This document shows, in pieces, positions 46,545 through 54,853 of a stretch of DNA of 64,000 nt. This DNA is from Clostridia bacterium (lineage in GTDB: Bacteria > Bacillota > Clostridia > Lachnospirales > Lachnospiraceae). The translations under genes and the position numbers were made by a program. The stretch's first letter is position 1. The number at the start of each line of letters is the position of its first letter. The notes under the pieces are model-generated. The model was not told the origin of the DNA, ran no database searches, and was given only the letters and a program-made list of their open reading frames with translations. The DNA is taken from NCBI GenBank assembly GCA_003249225.1, contig QKJQ01000037.1, positions 124,001-188,000 on the forward strand. The letters are read 5' to 3'.

Positions 46545-46599
46545 GGGTCTCAAAGCCATGCTTATTCATGCAAGCATGAATCGCATGATCTTTTGACCC
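46545..46599. repeat. Dispersed GGGTC...GACCC element, copy B
   Basis: 55 bases bounded by GGGTC (46545-46549) and GACCC (46595-46599), with CATGCTTATTCATGCAAGCATG inside in a palindromic arrangement. Aligns end to end with copy A at 4648-4702. It lies just after the thyA stop codon (46611, minus strand), so it is in the thyA 3' region. Confidence 0.7.
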
Positions 46600-46610
46600 T
46601 AGTATCCTAT

Positions 46611-47459
46611 TTAGATTGCGATTGGTATGTTTTCAATCTTTGGTCCAAACTGATAATTCTCCAGAGAGAAATCATCCAGAGTAAAATCATAGAAATTCTT
46701 AATGTCCGGATTCATTTTGAAGGTCGGTGCAGGGTAAGCCTCTCTGGTAATCAGTTCTTTAACCAGTGGAATATGCCTGTCATAGATGTGGGCGTCTGCG
46801 ATAACATGGACGAATTCTCCCGGCAGCATATCGGAAACCTGTGCGAACATATACACAAGCACTGCATACTGGCAGACATTCATATTGTTTGCTGCAAGCA
46901 CATCGTTGGAACGCTGATTTAATATAGCATTCAGCGTCAGCTTGTCCTTGCCTGGTTCTTTCGTCACATTAAAGGTCATACTGTAGGCACAGGGATAAAG
47001 GTGCATTTCAGACAGATCCTGATGTACATAGATATTTGTCATGATCCGGCGGCTGTAGGGATTGTTCTTTAAATCATACAATACCCGATCCACCTGGTCC
47101 ATGTCACCTTCTTTGTAATGGTGTTTAACACCCAGCTGATAACCATAAGCCTTCCCAATACTGCCAGTCTCATCTGCCCAGCTGTCCCAGATATGGCTAT
47201 TAATATCATGAATGTTGTTGGACTTTTTCTGCCATATCCAGAGCAGTTCTTCGATACAGGTCTTAAATGCGGTACGGCGAAGTGTTCCAATTGGAAATTC
47301 CTTAGAAAGGTCGTATCGATTCACGATTCCGAACCGTTTCATGGTGTATGCAGGGGTTCCGTCTTCCCAGACCGGCCTTACCTTTTCTCCTTCCGTGCTG
47401 GTTCCATTCTCCAGAATATCCCTGCACATTGCAACAAATATCTGATCCGTCATGCTCAT
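46611..47459 (-). CDS. thyA: Thymidylate synthase
   Basis: 282 residues. Methylates dUMP to dTMP with methylenetetrahydrofolate. Motifs: GTLRRTAFKTCIEELLWIWQ, SHIWDSWADETGSIGKAYGYQ, the nucleophile Cys in HLYPCAYSMTFNV, and LNQRSNDVLAANNMNVCQYA (dUMP binding), DAHIYDRHIPLVKEL. Length and ELLW(I)WQ form fit the Bacillus ThyA-like branch. ATG at 47459 follows GAAGGAGATAGGCTT. No dihydrofolate reductase gene lies next to it in this window. Confidence 0.96.
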   Translation of the reverse strand: MSMTDQIFVAMCRDILENGTSTEGEKVRPVWEDGTPAYTMKRFGIVNRYDLSKEFPIGTLRRTAFKTCIEELLWIWQKKSNNIHDINSHIWDSWADETGSIGKAYGYQLGVKHHYKEGDMDQVDRVLYDLKNNPYSRRIMTNIYVHQDLSEMHLYPCAYSMTFNVTKEPGKDKLTLNAILNQRSNDVLAANNMNVCQYAVLVYMFAQVSDMLPGEFVHVIADAHIYDRHIPLVKELITREAYPAPTFKMNPDIKNFYDFTLDDFSLENYQFGPKIENIPIAI

Positions 47460-47494
47460 AAGCCTATCTCCTTCTGTTCATTCTCTTTTTATTT

Positions 47495-47527
47495 AAGAAC
47501 AAGTACGCCAAAAGCGTACTTGTTCTT
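47495..47527 (-). terminator. Hairpin between M3 peptidase and thyA genes
   Basis: AAGAACAAGTACGC (47495-47508) pairs perfectly with GCGTACTTGTTCTT (47514-47527) around a five-base loop. The T-rich side on the minus strand is short, so termination after the M3 peptidase gene may be partial. Confidence 0.7.
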
Positions 47528-47539
47528 GTTATTATCAAA

Positions 47540-49216
47540 TTATTTATCGATCTTACTTTCCATCTTTTCAACAATGCTCTTTATGCATCCTTCTTCCAGT
47601 GGATTGTGAAGCCCTACTTCCTTAATCATGTCAACAAAGAAGCCGGAAGCAGAAAGCTTGCAAAGTTTCAGATAGCTTTCCCATGCCCCTTTGTAATCTT
47701 CATCCATAAGCACCTTATATTCAAGTGCACAGGTCTGTGCAAGACAGTAATCAATGTAGTAGAACGGCATTGCGTAGATGTGCTGCTGGCGCTGCCAGAA
47801 ACCACCGTTACTAAGGAAATCATCTCCTTCGTAATCCAGATGTGGCTTGTATTCTTTCTCAAGCTTTCTCCAGGTCGCTTTTCTCTCTGCAGGAGTCATC
47901 TCCGGATGCAGGTAGACTTCATGCTGGAATTCATCGACCAGACAGCCATATGGAATAAAGGTAACTGCTTCCGCCAGATGCATAGAGAGATAATCCTCTG
48001 TTCTGTCGCCAAAGAAAAGCTTCATCCACGGTTCTGTAAAGAATTCCATCGACATGGAGTGGATCTCTGCTGTTTCCATCGTGATTTCACTATGTTCACG
48101 GATCGCATCTTCGGAGGACAGGAAGCCTTGAAATGCATGTCCGCACTCGTGTGTGATTACATCGATATCCCCGTTGGTACCATTGAAATTGGCAAAAATG
48201 AAAGGTGCTTTGTAATCCGGCAAATATGTCATATAGCCGCCGGCACGTTTGTTCTTTCTTCCAAATACATCGAATAGTTCACCGTCCATCATAAAATCAA
48301 AAAATTTATGAGTCTCTTCGGAAAGCTCACTGTACATTTTCTGACCGGTTGCCAGAATTTCTTCTGCTGTTCCAGTCGGTGCAGGATTTCCATCCTTGAA
48401 AGTAACGATCTCATCATAATACATAAGGTGTGGGAGCTCCAGACGCTCTCTTCTTGCTTCATGAAGCTTTTCTGCAAAAGGTACCAGGTACTTTTTGACC
48501 TGATCCCGGAAGCAATTCACCATATTCATATCATAACAGTTCCTCTGCATACGGTAGTACCCTAGTTCCACATAATTCTCATATCCGAGGATTTTTGCCT
48601 GTTCTGTACGATTTTTAACAAGCTTATCGTAGATCTCATCGAACTCCTCTGCATTGTCTGCAAAAAACTGTGTGTGTTTCTTGAAAGCACGGATTCTGAC
48701 ATCACGATCTGAGGATGTCATATGCTTGCGGAGCAGGGACAGATTCAGAATTTCACCTTCCCACTCGATCTTTGCTCCGGCAATCAGCTTGGAGTATTTT
48801 GTAGTAAGTGCATTTTCTTCCTGCATGAGAGGAATCAGTTTTTCATCAAAAGATTTGATCTGCAGTTCAATGTTCTTGAACGCAACCTTCCCGATCTTCT
48901 CCTCAAGATAGGCACGAAAAGGTGAATCATACATCTGTTTTGAATATTCCACCATTAAATTTTGAAGTATCGGTGTAACTTCATCGTAATAGTCCTGCTC
49001 AGCCTCGTAGTATTTGTCTTCTGTATTACAGTCATGACGAATGTGTGCTATCGTCATCATAGTCATAACATGATCAGAGAGTTCATAATATCTCTTGTGT
49101 ACTTCGAATTGTTCTTCCCCGCTTTTTGCTTCTGCAAATGCTTTTAACAATTCCTGAAAACTTTTTTCTACTTCTTCAAAATTCACCCGTTCATAGGGCA
49201 TTTCATTAAATTTCAT
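47540..49216 (-). CDS. M3 family oligoendopeptidase
   Basis: 558 residues, PepF-type zinc metallopeptidase that degrades short peptides in the cytoplasm. Catalytic HExxH motif in DVITHECGHAFQGF, with the downstream Glu ligand in EITMETAEIHSMSMEFF. N-terminal half is the helical thimet-like domain. ATG at 49216 follows GAGGAGCGAT. Upstream there are about 390 non-coding bases with repeats before the PFK gene; a hairpin separates it from thyA. Confidence 0.93.
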   Translation of the reverse strand: MKFNEMPYERVNFEEVEKSFQELLKAFAEAKSGEEQFEVHKRYYELSDHVMTMMTIAHIRHDCNTEDKYYEAEQDYYDEVTPILQNLMVEYSKQMYDSPFRAYLEEKIGKVAFKNIELQIKSFDEKLIPLMQEENALTTKYSKLIAGAKIEWEGEILNLSLLRKHMTSSDRDVRIRAFKKHTQFFADNAEEFDEIYDKLVKNRTEQAKILGYENYVELGYYRMQRNCYDMNMVNCFRDQVKKYLVPFAEKLHEARRERLELPHLMYYDEIVTFKDGNPAPTGTAEEILATGQKMYSELSEETHKFFDFMMDGELFDVFGRKNKRAGGYMTYLPDYKAPFIFANFNGTNGDIDVITHECGHAFQGFLSSEDAIREHSEITMETAEIHSMSMEFFTEPWMKLFFGDRTEDYLSMHLAEAVTFIPYGCLVDEFQHEVYLHPEMTPAERKATWRKLEKEYKPHLDYEGDDFLSNGGFWQRQQHIYAMPFYYIDYCLAQTCALEYKVLMDEDYKGAWESYLKLCKLSASGFFVDMIKEVGLHNPLEEGCIKSIVEKMESKIDK

Positions 49217-49283
49217 ATCGCTCCTCATTTCCAGTATAATTTTTGTGTGACCTGTTTATACCTTTTATAATAACATTGGCCAG

Positions 49284-49352
49284 TTGTTTGGATGATTAAA
49301 TCCATGCAATCCTGCTGTTTGGAAAATTGTCCATGCAATTTTGTTGTTTGGA
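49284..49352. repeat. 29-bp tandem repeat, two copies plus partial
   Basis: A 23-base unit TCCATGCAATCCTGCTGTTT and on at 49301-49323 recurs at 49330-49352 with three changes; GTTGTTTGGAT at 49284 looks like a third partial end. The surrounding gap (49217-49609) has no gene. AGAAACTGG (49556-49564) with CCAGTTTCT (49587-49595) forms a hairpin after the PFK gene. Confidence 0.6.
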
Positions 49353-49609
49353 TAATATACCCACACTATCCAACGCATCTATCACAGACATCCTGGCCAG
49401 GATCCGGTTGTGAATCAAAAAACATTACATCTATCGATCATTGTACCATCTTTCCTATGTGCTTTCAACCTATGCAGGTGTTTTTTTAACAATGCCCCCG
49501 GAGTTCTTCAAAACTGCATCAAGAAAAACATTTATAAATATTTAACCTAACGAACAGAAACTGGATCACGTACAAATATGCACGGCCCAGTTTCTTTTCG
49601 TATTTCTTT

Positions 49610-50860
49610 TTACGTAACAGGTGTTCCATTCTTCCTCATATACAGATACCGTGGTATTCCTTCGACCTGGATCGGCGGAAGTTCTGCCTGAATCAGAGGT
49701 TTCATATAATCCATGAATTCTTTGGTCACATAATCGCCGCTCTCATTGATCCATTCACGCGGCACTGTCTTTTCGGCATTTGCTATCTTATGAACATCAT
49801 GCATATCCGTGATACAGATATAGGGATCATTGGAAACACGTTTTAACAGGATCATCTTCCCTGTCTCACCTTCCATGGCCGCCTTAACACCGGCAGCTCC
49901 TACCTGAAATGCCTCCGTAATGTCAACGCGTGATACAAGGTGTGATGCTGAACGCTGCAAAGTGCTTAGCTCAATGGCACGGGTCTTGCAGCCAATCTCA
50001 GCCGATATAACTGTTGCAAGCGTTCTTGCCGTTCCGGTGAGCTGTTTATGTCCAAAGGCATCTACATAATCAGAACCTTCCCCCAGTTCACAGACGTATT
50101 TTCCATTGGCAACTTTTATTCCTTCGGATACTGCGACCGTGATGCATTTCTTTTTGGGCAGAATCTCTTTTACTTTATCGACAAATCGTTCCATGTCAAA
50201 GGTAAGTTCCGGCATGTAGATCAAATCAGGACCCACACTGTCTTCCCCTTCGGCAAGCGCTGCTGCTCCGGTTAGCCAGCCGGCATGCCGTCCCATAATC
50301 TCCACGATGGTTACGATCTTCGTATCATAGGCAAAGCTTAACGTATCTGCAATAACTTCTTTCAGCGCTGTACCAATATACTTTGCTGCACTGCCATATC
50401 CAGGTGTGTGATCGGTAACGGCAAGATCATTATCGATGGTCTTTGGAACACCGACAAATCGTGTCGGATGATCCACAATAACAGCATAGTCGGAGAGTTT
50501 ACGAATGGTATCCATGGAATCATTGCCGCCAATGTACAGGAAACAGGAGATATCAAGCTTGTCAAGCACTGCAAAGATTTTTTTATAAACATCTTCATGT
50601 CCATAGATCTCCGGAAGCTTATAGCGACAGGTTCCAAGAAAGGCAGCCGGTGTCCTCTTCAGCAGCTCGATATCAAGCTCACTTTTAATATGCTCCGAAA
50701 GGTCCGTGTACTGCTCGTCCAGAAATCCAAGAATGCCATGACGCATACCATAAACTTTCTCAATCCCTCGATCCATGGCAGATTTGTATACACCTGCAAG
50801 ACTGGAATTGATAACTGCTGTGGGTCCACCTGATTGTCCAACGATAACGTTATTTCTCAT
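49610..50860 (-). CDS. 6-phosphofructokinase, probably PPi-dependent
   Basis: 416 residues. Interconverts fructose 6-phosphate and fructose 1,6-bisphosphate. In IGGNDSMDT the residue after the first Asn is Asp where ATP-type enzymes have Gly, and PKTIDND has Lys where ATP enzymes have Gly; both mark pyrophosphate-dependent PFKs. Other motifs: GQSGGPTAVINSS at the N-terminus, VEIMGRHAGWLTGAAALA and TLQRSASHLVSRVD. ATG at 50860 follows GGAGGAAGCTT. The first Asp of the common GGDDS motif is Asn here. Predicted function by motif only. Confidence 0.9.
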   Translation of the reverse strand: MRNNVIVGQSGGPTAVINSSLAGVYKSAMDRGIEKVYGMRHGILGFLDEQYTDLSEHIKSELDIELLKRTPAAFLGTCRYKLPEIYGHEDVYKKIFAVLDKLDISCFLYIGGNDSMDTIRKLSDYAVIVDHPTRFVGVPKTIDNDLAVTDHTPGYGSAAKYIGTALKEVIADTLSFAYDTKIVTIVEIMGRHAGWLTGAAALAEGEDSVGPDLIYMPELTFDMERFVDKVKEILPKKKCITVAVSEGIKVANGKYVCELGEGSDYVDAFGHKQLTGTARTLATVISAEIGCKTRAIELSTLQRSASHLVSRVDITEAFQVGAAGVKAAMEGETGKMILLKRVSNDPYICITDMHDVHKIANAEKTVPREWINESGDYVTKEFMDYMKPLIQAELPPIQVEGIPRYLYMRKNGTPVT

Positions 50861-51202
50861 AAGCTTCCTCCTTGTATTTAGTTGTCCTGTCATTACGTTC
50901 TGCCGCTAAATTCTGCCGTAATTTTCTGTCGTTATCTTAGGTTGTCTCGTTATGTGTCGCCCCAAAGTGATCCATTTACCAAGTCATTCCCTGTAAAATG
51001 TACCGCTGTCCTCTCCTGTGTGATTTTGTCTTTGTGTTATTGCCGTGCTTTTATCTCTTACTTTCAATTCTTACAACCGTTACTTGCTTTCATTGCATGC
51101 TTTTATTGCTTTCTTTCAGTTCTTACTTTTGCTGCTTACTTTTATTACTGACTTTCATTAATCTCTTTGCTTGTTCTCATTTCTTCAACGTCCCTGCGAA
51201 AT
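50861..51202. other. Low-complexity, T/C-rich intergenic stretch
   Basis: 342 bases between asparaginase and PFK genes (both minus). It is strongly T/C rich on the plus strand with irregular TTACTTT and CTTTCA words, especially 51050-51190. No gene, terminator with T-tract or clear promoter was identified. Confidence 0.45.
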
Positions 51203-52201
51203 TCAATTCAGAATGTCCGCAGCTATTCTCGTGTAGAACCTGTCCCTTTTTTCTTCAAAGGTACTGCCTTCAAATCCGCAGATCCACATAGCTTTTGCCA
51301 GCGTCGTTTCAAGGTTCATATCCTTTGCTTCCAGAAACAAAACCTTATGGTTCAGCCTGCTGCCAACTTCATAGACCGATATATGACTCCCTTCATATAC
51401 GACCTGTGTTGCTATGATCAGCAGCTTATCCTTTCCTTCCTCTGATTTCATTATCTCGATCAGTCTGTTCGTCAGACGGTCTGGAATCCCCCCGGATCCA
51501 AAACTTTCAATGATAACGCAGTCGTTGTGTTTGAATATATCTGCAAGCATTTCCGCTGAAGTACAGGGTGTCAGCTTCAGTAAAAACACCTTATCATTCA
51601 TTGATTCGTAAAATTGCACCTGCTTTTGCGTACTCTCTGGTTCAATGTACCAAAGAATCGTGCCATTCTGTATGATTCCAAGATACGGGTAATTAATGCT
51701 TGAAAATGCATGGTAGCTTACCGACATTGTCTTTTTTGCCCGGCTTCCTGCTATAATTTTTCCGTTGAATACGACCAGGATGCCTTTCGCTTTTTCATCC
51801 ATGGCACACAGAATGCTGTCCGTCAGGTTCACCTTCGCATCGGTCGAATCAAATGTGATTGGTCGTTGTGAACCAGTTAATACGATGGGCTTTTTTGAAT
51901 TCTGGATCATATACGTCAGGGCTGCTGCCGTAAAAGCCAGGGTATCGGTTCCATGACTGATTACAAATCCATCATATGCTTCATAGGATTCTTTTATCTT
52001 TTTGACAATACCGACCCATTCGTTCTTCGTCATGTCCGTACTGTCAATCGTACAGACTTCTGCCGTATCCAGCTTGCATACCGAATTCATTTCCGGCAGA
52101 TAGGACACCAGTAATTCTCCATTGATCGATGGCAGCAGACCCTTTGCTGTACTGGCTGATGCTATTGTTCCGCCCGTCGTTATCAGTAAAATTCGTTTCA
52201 C
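51203..52201 (-). CDS. ansA: L-asparaginase, type I
   Basis: 332 residues, no signal peptide, so cytoplasmic. Hydrolyses asparagine to aspartate and ammonia. The first catalytic Thr is in LITTGGTIAS, the second in GFVISHGTDTLAFTAAALTY; the family Lys is in GIIQ-preceding loop SRAKKTMS. VLTGSQRPITFDSTDAKVNL is also typical. The start is a GTG at 52201 with AAAGGGAAAAAAA upstream. It releases ammonium, in keeping with the nitrogen theme of the window, but is not physically in that cluster. Confidence 0.93.
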   Translation of the reverse strand: MKRILLITTGGTIASASTAKGLLPSINGELLVSYLPEMNSVCKLDTAEVCTIDSTDMTKNEWVGIVKKIKESYEAYDGFVISHGTDTLAFTAAALTYMIQNSKKPIVLTGSQRPITFDSTDAKVNLTDSILCAMDEKAKGILVVFNGKIIAGSRAKKTMSVSYHAFSSINYPYLGIIQNGTILWYIEPESTQKQVQFYESMNDKVFLLKLTPCTSAEMLADIFKHNDCVIIESFGSGGIPDRLTNRLIEIMKSEEGKDKLLIIATQVVYEGSHISVYEVGSRLNHKVLFLEAKDMNLETTLAKAMWICGFEGSTFEEKRDRFYTRIAADILN

Positions 52202-52563
52202 TTTTTTTCCCTTTCTGTTACCCTTATGGATTCTTCTTTTACTTATGAATTAGCACATTCCTTAGCTTTCTGGCATATGCCTTGATATTCTGCTGTTTAT
52301 TATATTCCACAATATTCCACAATATTCCATTTTGTTCACATGTGTGTAGTTTTGGTGTGCAAACTGTGAATTCGCAAAGTCAGCTATTAAACTTTTGGAA
52401 CCTCTACCGATATACCCAATGACAGTCTCATAAGGAATGCCCTGATCAGGCGTTCTGCTGTTCATTGTGTTATTCAGGATGAGCATACACAATGAAACAA
52501 AGCAACATGCAGTATACAAGAAGTACAGCTGACTTCTTTCTGCACAAAACTATGGAGGTAAGA
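52202..52563. other. Intergenic region with short repeats
   Basis: No supported gene. A 10-base repeat ATTCCACAAT occurs twice and a half near 52305-52330. A minus-strand frame of 85 codons (52262-52519) is open but lacks a ribosome binding site. I do not recognise it. Confidence 0.4.
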
Positions 52564-52992
52564 ATGAGTATTGATTCTATCACAAGTTCAACTTATTACA
52601 GTACTTTAAGTGCACTGACACAAAGTACATCGCAGAGTTCTTCATCTTCAGAGACATCAAGTGATACGGATATTTCACAGCTTTTTGAAACTCTTCGTCA
52701 AAAACAGGAAGAGTTAAAATCCTATTATGAAGAAACATCCTCTGACGATACTCAGTCAAAAATCAGCGATCTGGAAGATGAAATCGATCAGCTGAAAGAA
52801 ACACTTGGCATTACAAATGCTGAAATGGCACCGCCACCACCACCGCCAATGGGACCGCCTCCTGCCGATGATTTAAGTGATGAGGATTATGAAGACCTGC
52901 TTGAGCAGGCCATGCAGGCATCATCTCAATATTCAAGTGATGGTTCTGCGGAATCCTACACAGCTGCTTCATCCTATAGCGCGTACGCTTAA
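52564..52992 (+). CDS. Ser/Pro-rich coiled-coil protein, uncharacterised
   Basis: 142 residues, unrecognised. Residues 1-35 are Ser/Thr rich (STYYSTLSALTQSTSQSSSS), residues 38-85 form a Glu/Lys/Gln heptad-like coiled coil, then a Pro tract (PPPPPPMGPPP, about 92-102), an acidic block (DDLSDEDYEDLLEQAM) and a Ser/Tyr/Ala-rich end. No signal peptide. Composition recalls small flagellar-associated or secretion-chaperone proteins, but that is a guess. ATG at 52564 follows GGAGGTAAGA. Strong bidirectional terminator right after. Confidence 0.8.
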   Translation: MSIDSITSSTYYSTLSALTQSTSQSSSSSETSSDTDISQLFETLRQKQEELKSYYEETSSDDTQSKISDLEDEIDQLKETLGITNAEMAPPPPPPMGPPPADDLSDEDYEDLLEQAMQASSQYSSDGSAESYTAASSYSAYA

Positions 52993-53003
52993 AGATAAGA
53001 AAA

Positions 53004-53046
53004 AAGACACAGGCGGATACTTATTCTTTCATTCCGCCTGTGTCTT
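53004..53046. terminator. Bidirectional terminator
   Basis: AAGACACAGGCGGA (53004-53017) pairs with TCCGCCTGTGTCTT (53033-53046), between two convergent genes, with A-tract before it and modest T-content after. Confidence 0.85.
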
Positions 53047-53050
53047 ACCA

Positions 53051-54517
53051 TTAATTTTGGCCTGAAACTGCAGCCAGGCGATCCGCTGCATATCCCGTCA
53101 GTGTCGAATCCGGACAGTTCTCCAGCAGCTGTGTGTAATAATACGCTGCTCTTTCATTTGACTCAATATCCTGATAAGCTTTCCCAAGATAATATAGTGC
53201 ACGGTCATAGTAAGGATTGTAAACAACCGATTTCGTCAGATCTGCAATTGCGTTCTCATAATCACCCGCATCGTAGTAGGCACGACCGGAAACATAGGTA
53301 AAGGTCGATGCTTCGGAAAATACCACGGTTGTCATGGACTCGTACAGTGCAATGATATTGGCATCCTGCGTAACGGTCATATCCACACCTGCAAGTGCCT
53401 GTGCCGCCGCCAGACAAAGTTCTTCGGAAGCCGTCCCGTCATTCGACGCGGTCATCTCTTTATCAACCTCATAGGGTATATAGCTTTCGATTGCTGCGGA
53501 TAATTGCCGATACAACTCACCATACACCGGATCTTCCACACTGACATATTCGACCTGTCCGGTTGCTTCTGCTAGTGACTGCTTCAATTCTTCATTCGTC
53601 GTCTCTAAAGACGAAATCTTTGTAGCCTGTGAATCTATGGTCGCAATCTTGCTGTTGAGTTCATCACTGTAATCAAGCCGTTCTGCCTCATATTGTGCCT
53701 TGATCTGATTTTCTCTTGTCGGAAGGATCAGAAGACTTACCACCGCCAGTCCGATCAGTACGCCCACGATCAGATTGATAAAATTCATGATGTTAGGCTT
53801 TTCTTCCTTGTATTCATTCTCCTTCATGATGATCGGCGCATTTGCTCCGGTATAGTCATCGTCCTGTGAGGAATCCGGATTCTCCGTTGCAACACCGCCG
53901 GAGGCCACTCTGTTGATTTCTGAAAGATAACGAAGTGTTGTCGTGTTCGCTATATCGACTTTTTTGCATTTTAACAATATTCTGCGTGCTCTTTCATATT
54001 CACTGTTCTTCATATATAAAAGTGCCAGCAGATGATTCGCGCGTAAAAATTTTGGATGCAGTGCGATTACTTTCTTAAGCTGAATGATCGCAAGATCCAC
54101 CGTCCCCTGCTTTGCCGATTCCAGTGCCATATTGTATTTTCGGATGGCCTGATTGTATCCTTCCAGCTTTTCAGGATTGGACTGGATCACGTCCATATAC
54201 ACATCTGCGTCATTTTCTTTTGCCTGAAAATGCTTGCTGATGACCCATTCGCTGATTGCCGCAACAGTCTCTCCCATCTCAAAATATACCAGTCCAAGAA
54301 GGTTTCTTGCATTGGTATTCGTCTTGTTCATCTCAAGGCTCTTCTTTAATAAAACAACGGCACCGGATAAATCCCGTACCTTCGCTTTTTCCAGTCCCTG
54401 ATTATAATATCTATTTGATACATGTGTCACTTTTTTATATACAGACAGATCATATCCGCAAGCTTCGCAGATATTTCTTCGTGCAGCTACAAGATTGCCG
54501 CATCTTGGACAAATCAT
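53051..54517 (-). CDS. Zinc-ribbon, TPR and single-membrane-span protein
   Basis: 488 residues. An N-terminal zinc ribbon (MICPRCGNLVAARRNICEACGYDL, two CxxC) is followed by TPR-like repeats (about 35-200), a low-complexity spacer, a membrane span (about 245-270, FINLIVGVLIGLAVVSLLIL), a coiled coil (about 280-325) and further TPR-like repeats outside the membrane (about 400-480, AGDYENAIADLTKSVVYNPY). Cysteines at the start place the N-terminus in the cytoplasm. It looks like a scaffold protein linking cytoplasm and envelope; I cannot name a pathway. Start ATG follows GGAGTTT. A 48-codon gene lies 17 bases upstream. Confidence 0.85.
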   Translation of the reverse strand: MICPRCGNLVAARRNICEACGYDLSVYKKVTHVSNRYYNQGLEKAKVRDLSGAVVLLKKSLEMNKTNTNARNLLGLVYFEMGETVAAISEWVISKHFQAKENDADVYMDVIQSNPEKLEGYNQAIRKYNMALESAKQGTVDLAIIQLKKVIALHPKFLRANHLLALLYMKNSEYERARRILLKCKKVDIANTTTLRYLSEINRVASGGVATENPDSSQDDDYTGANAPIIMKENEYKEEKPNIMNFINLIVGVLIGLAVVSLLILPTRENQIKAQYEAERLDYSDELNSKIATIDSQATKISSLETTNEELKQSLAEATGQVEYVSVEDPVYGELYRQLSAAIESYIPYEVDKEMTASNDGTASEELCLAAAQALAGVDMTVTQDANIIALYESMTTVVFSEASTFTYVSGRAYYDAGDYENAIADLTKSVVYNPYYDRALYYLGKAYQDIESNERAAYYYTQLLENCPDSTLTGYAADRLAAVSGQN

Positions 54518-54533
54518 AAACTCCTACCCCCGT

Positions 54534-54680
54534 TTATTGCTGCTTTTCTCTCTCGCTTTGTAAAATCGTATCCAGTATATCACGGATATCGGTCAGATCA
54601 TTATTGAAAATGGCCTCTTCCGCCTGGTCAACTTCCAGACTTGGCTGGAACTTTTCTATCTCTGTATCAAAATTTAACAT
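54534..54680 (-). CDS. 48-residue acidic protein gene
   Basis: Short gene: MLNFDTEIEKFQPSLEVDQA..., ends SEREKQQ. The ATG at 54680 follows a strong AAGGAGGAAATCA, and the stop at 54534 is 17 bases before the zinc-ribbon/TPR gene start, so the two are likely coexpressed. The protein is acidic and helical, without Cys or membrane segment. Function unknown; a partner of the TPR protein is plausible. Confidence 0.7.
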   Translation of the reverse strand: MLNFDTEIEKFQPSLEVDQAEEAIFNNDLTDIRDILDTILQSEREKQQ

Positions 54681-54853
54681 TGATTTCCTCCTTGAACTTC
54701 AAAGAATATTCCTTCTTTCATCATACCTTTATGGCATGCAAAAAGCAACATTTATGTCAAATTTTTTCGAATAGGCAAGTATTCTTTATGCTCTTGAAAA
54801 GCTTCTTCACGGTCGCGACGCAGTTCTAAATGTAAGAAGAATCGTAAGGCTTC

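Noticed and set aside
49556..49595. Strong terminator of the PFK gene
   Set aside because: The hairpin is real but the T-rich flank is on the plus-strand side, where no gene ends; its role for the minus-strand PFK gene is uncertain.
52262..52519. 85-codon minus-strand frame upstream of the asparaginase gene
   Set aside because: No ribosome binding site and no homology I can name. Could be a gene remnant, but there is not enough to support it.
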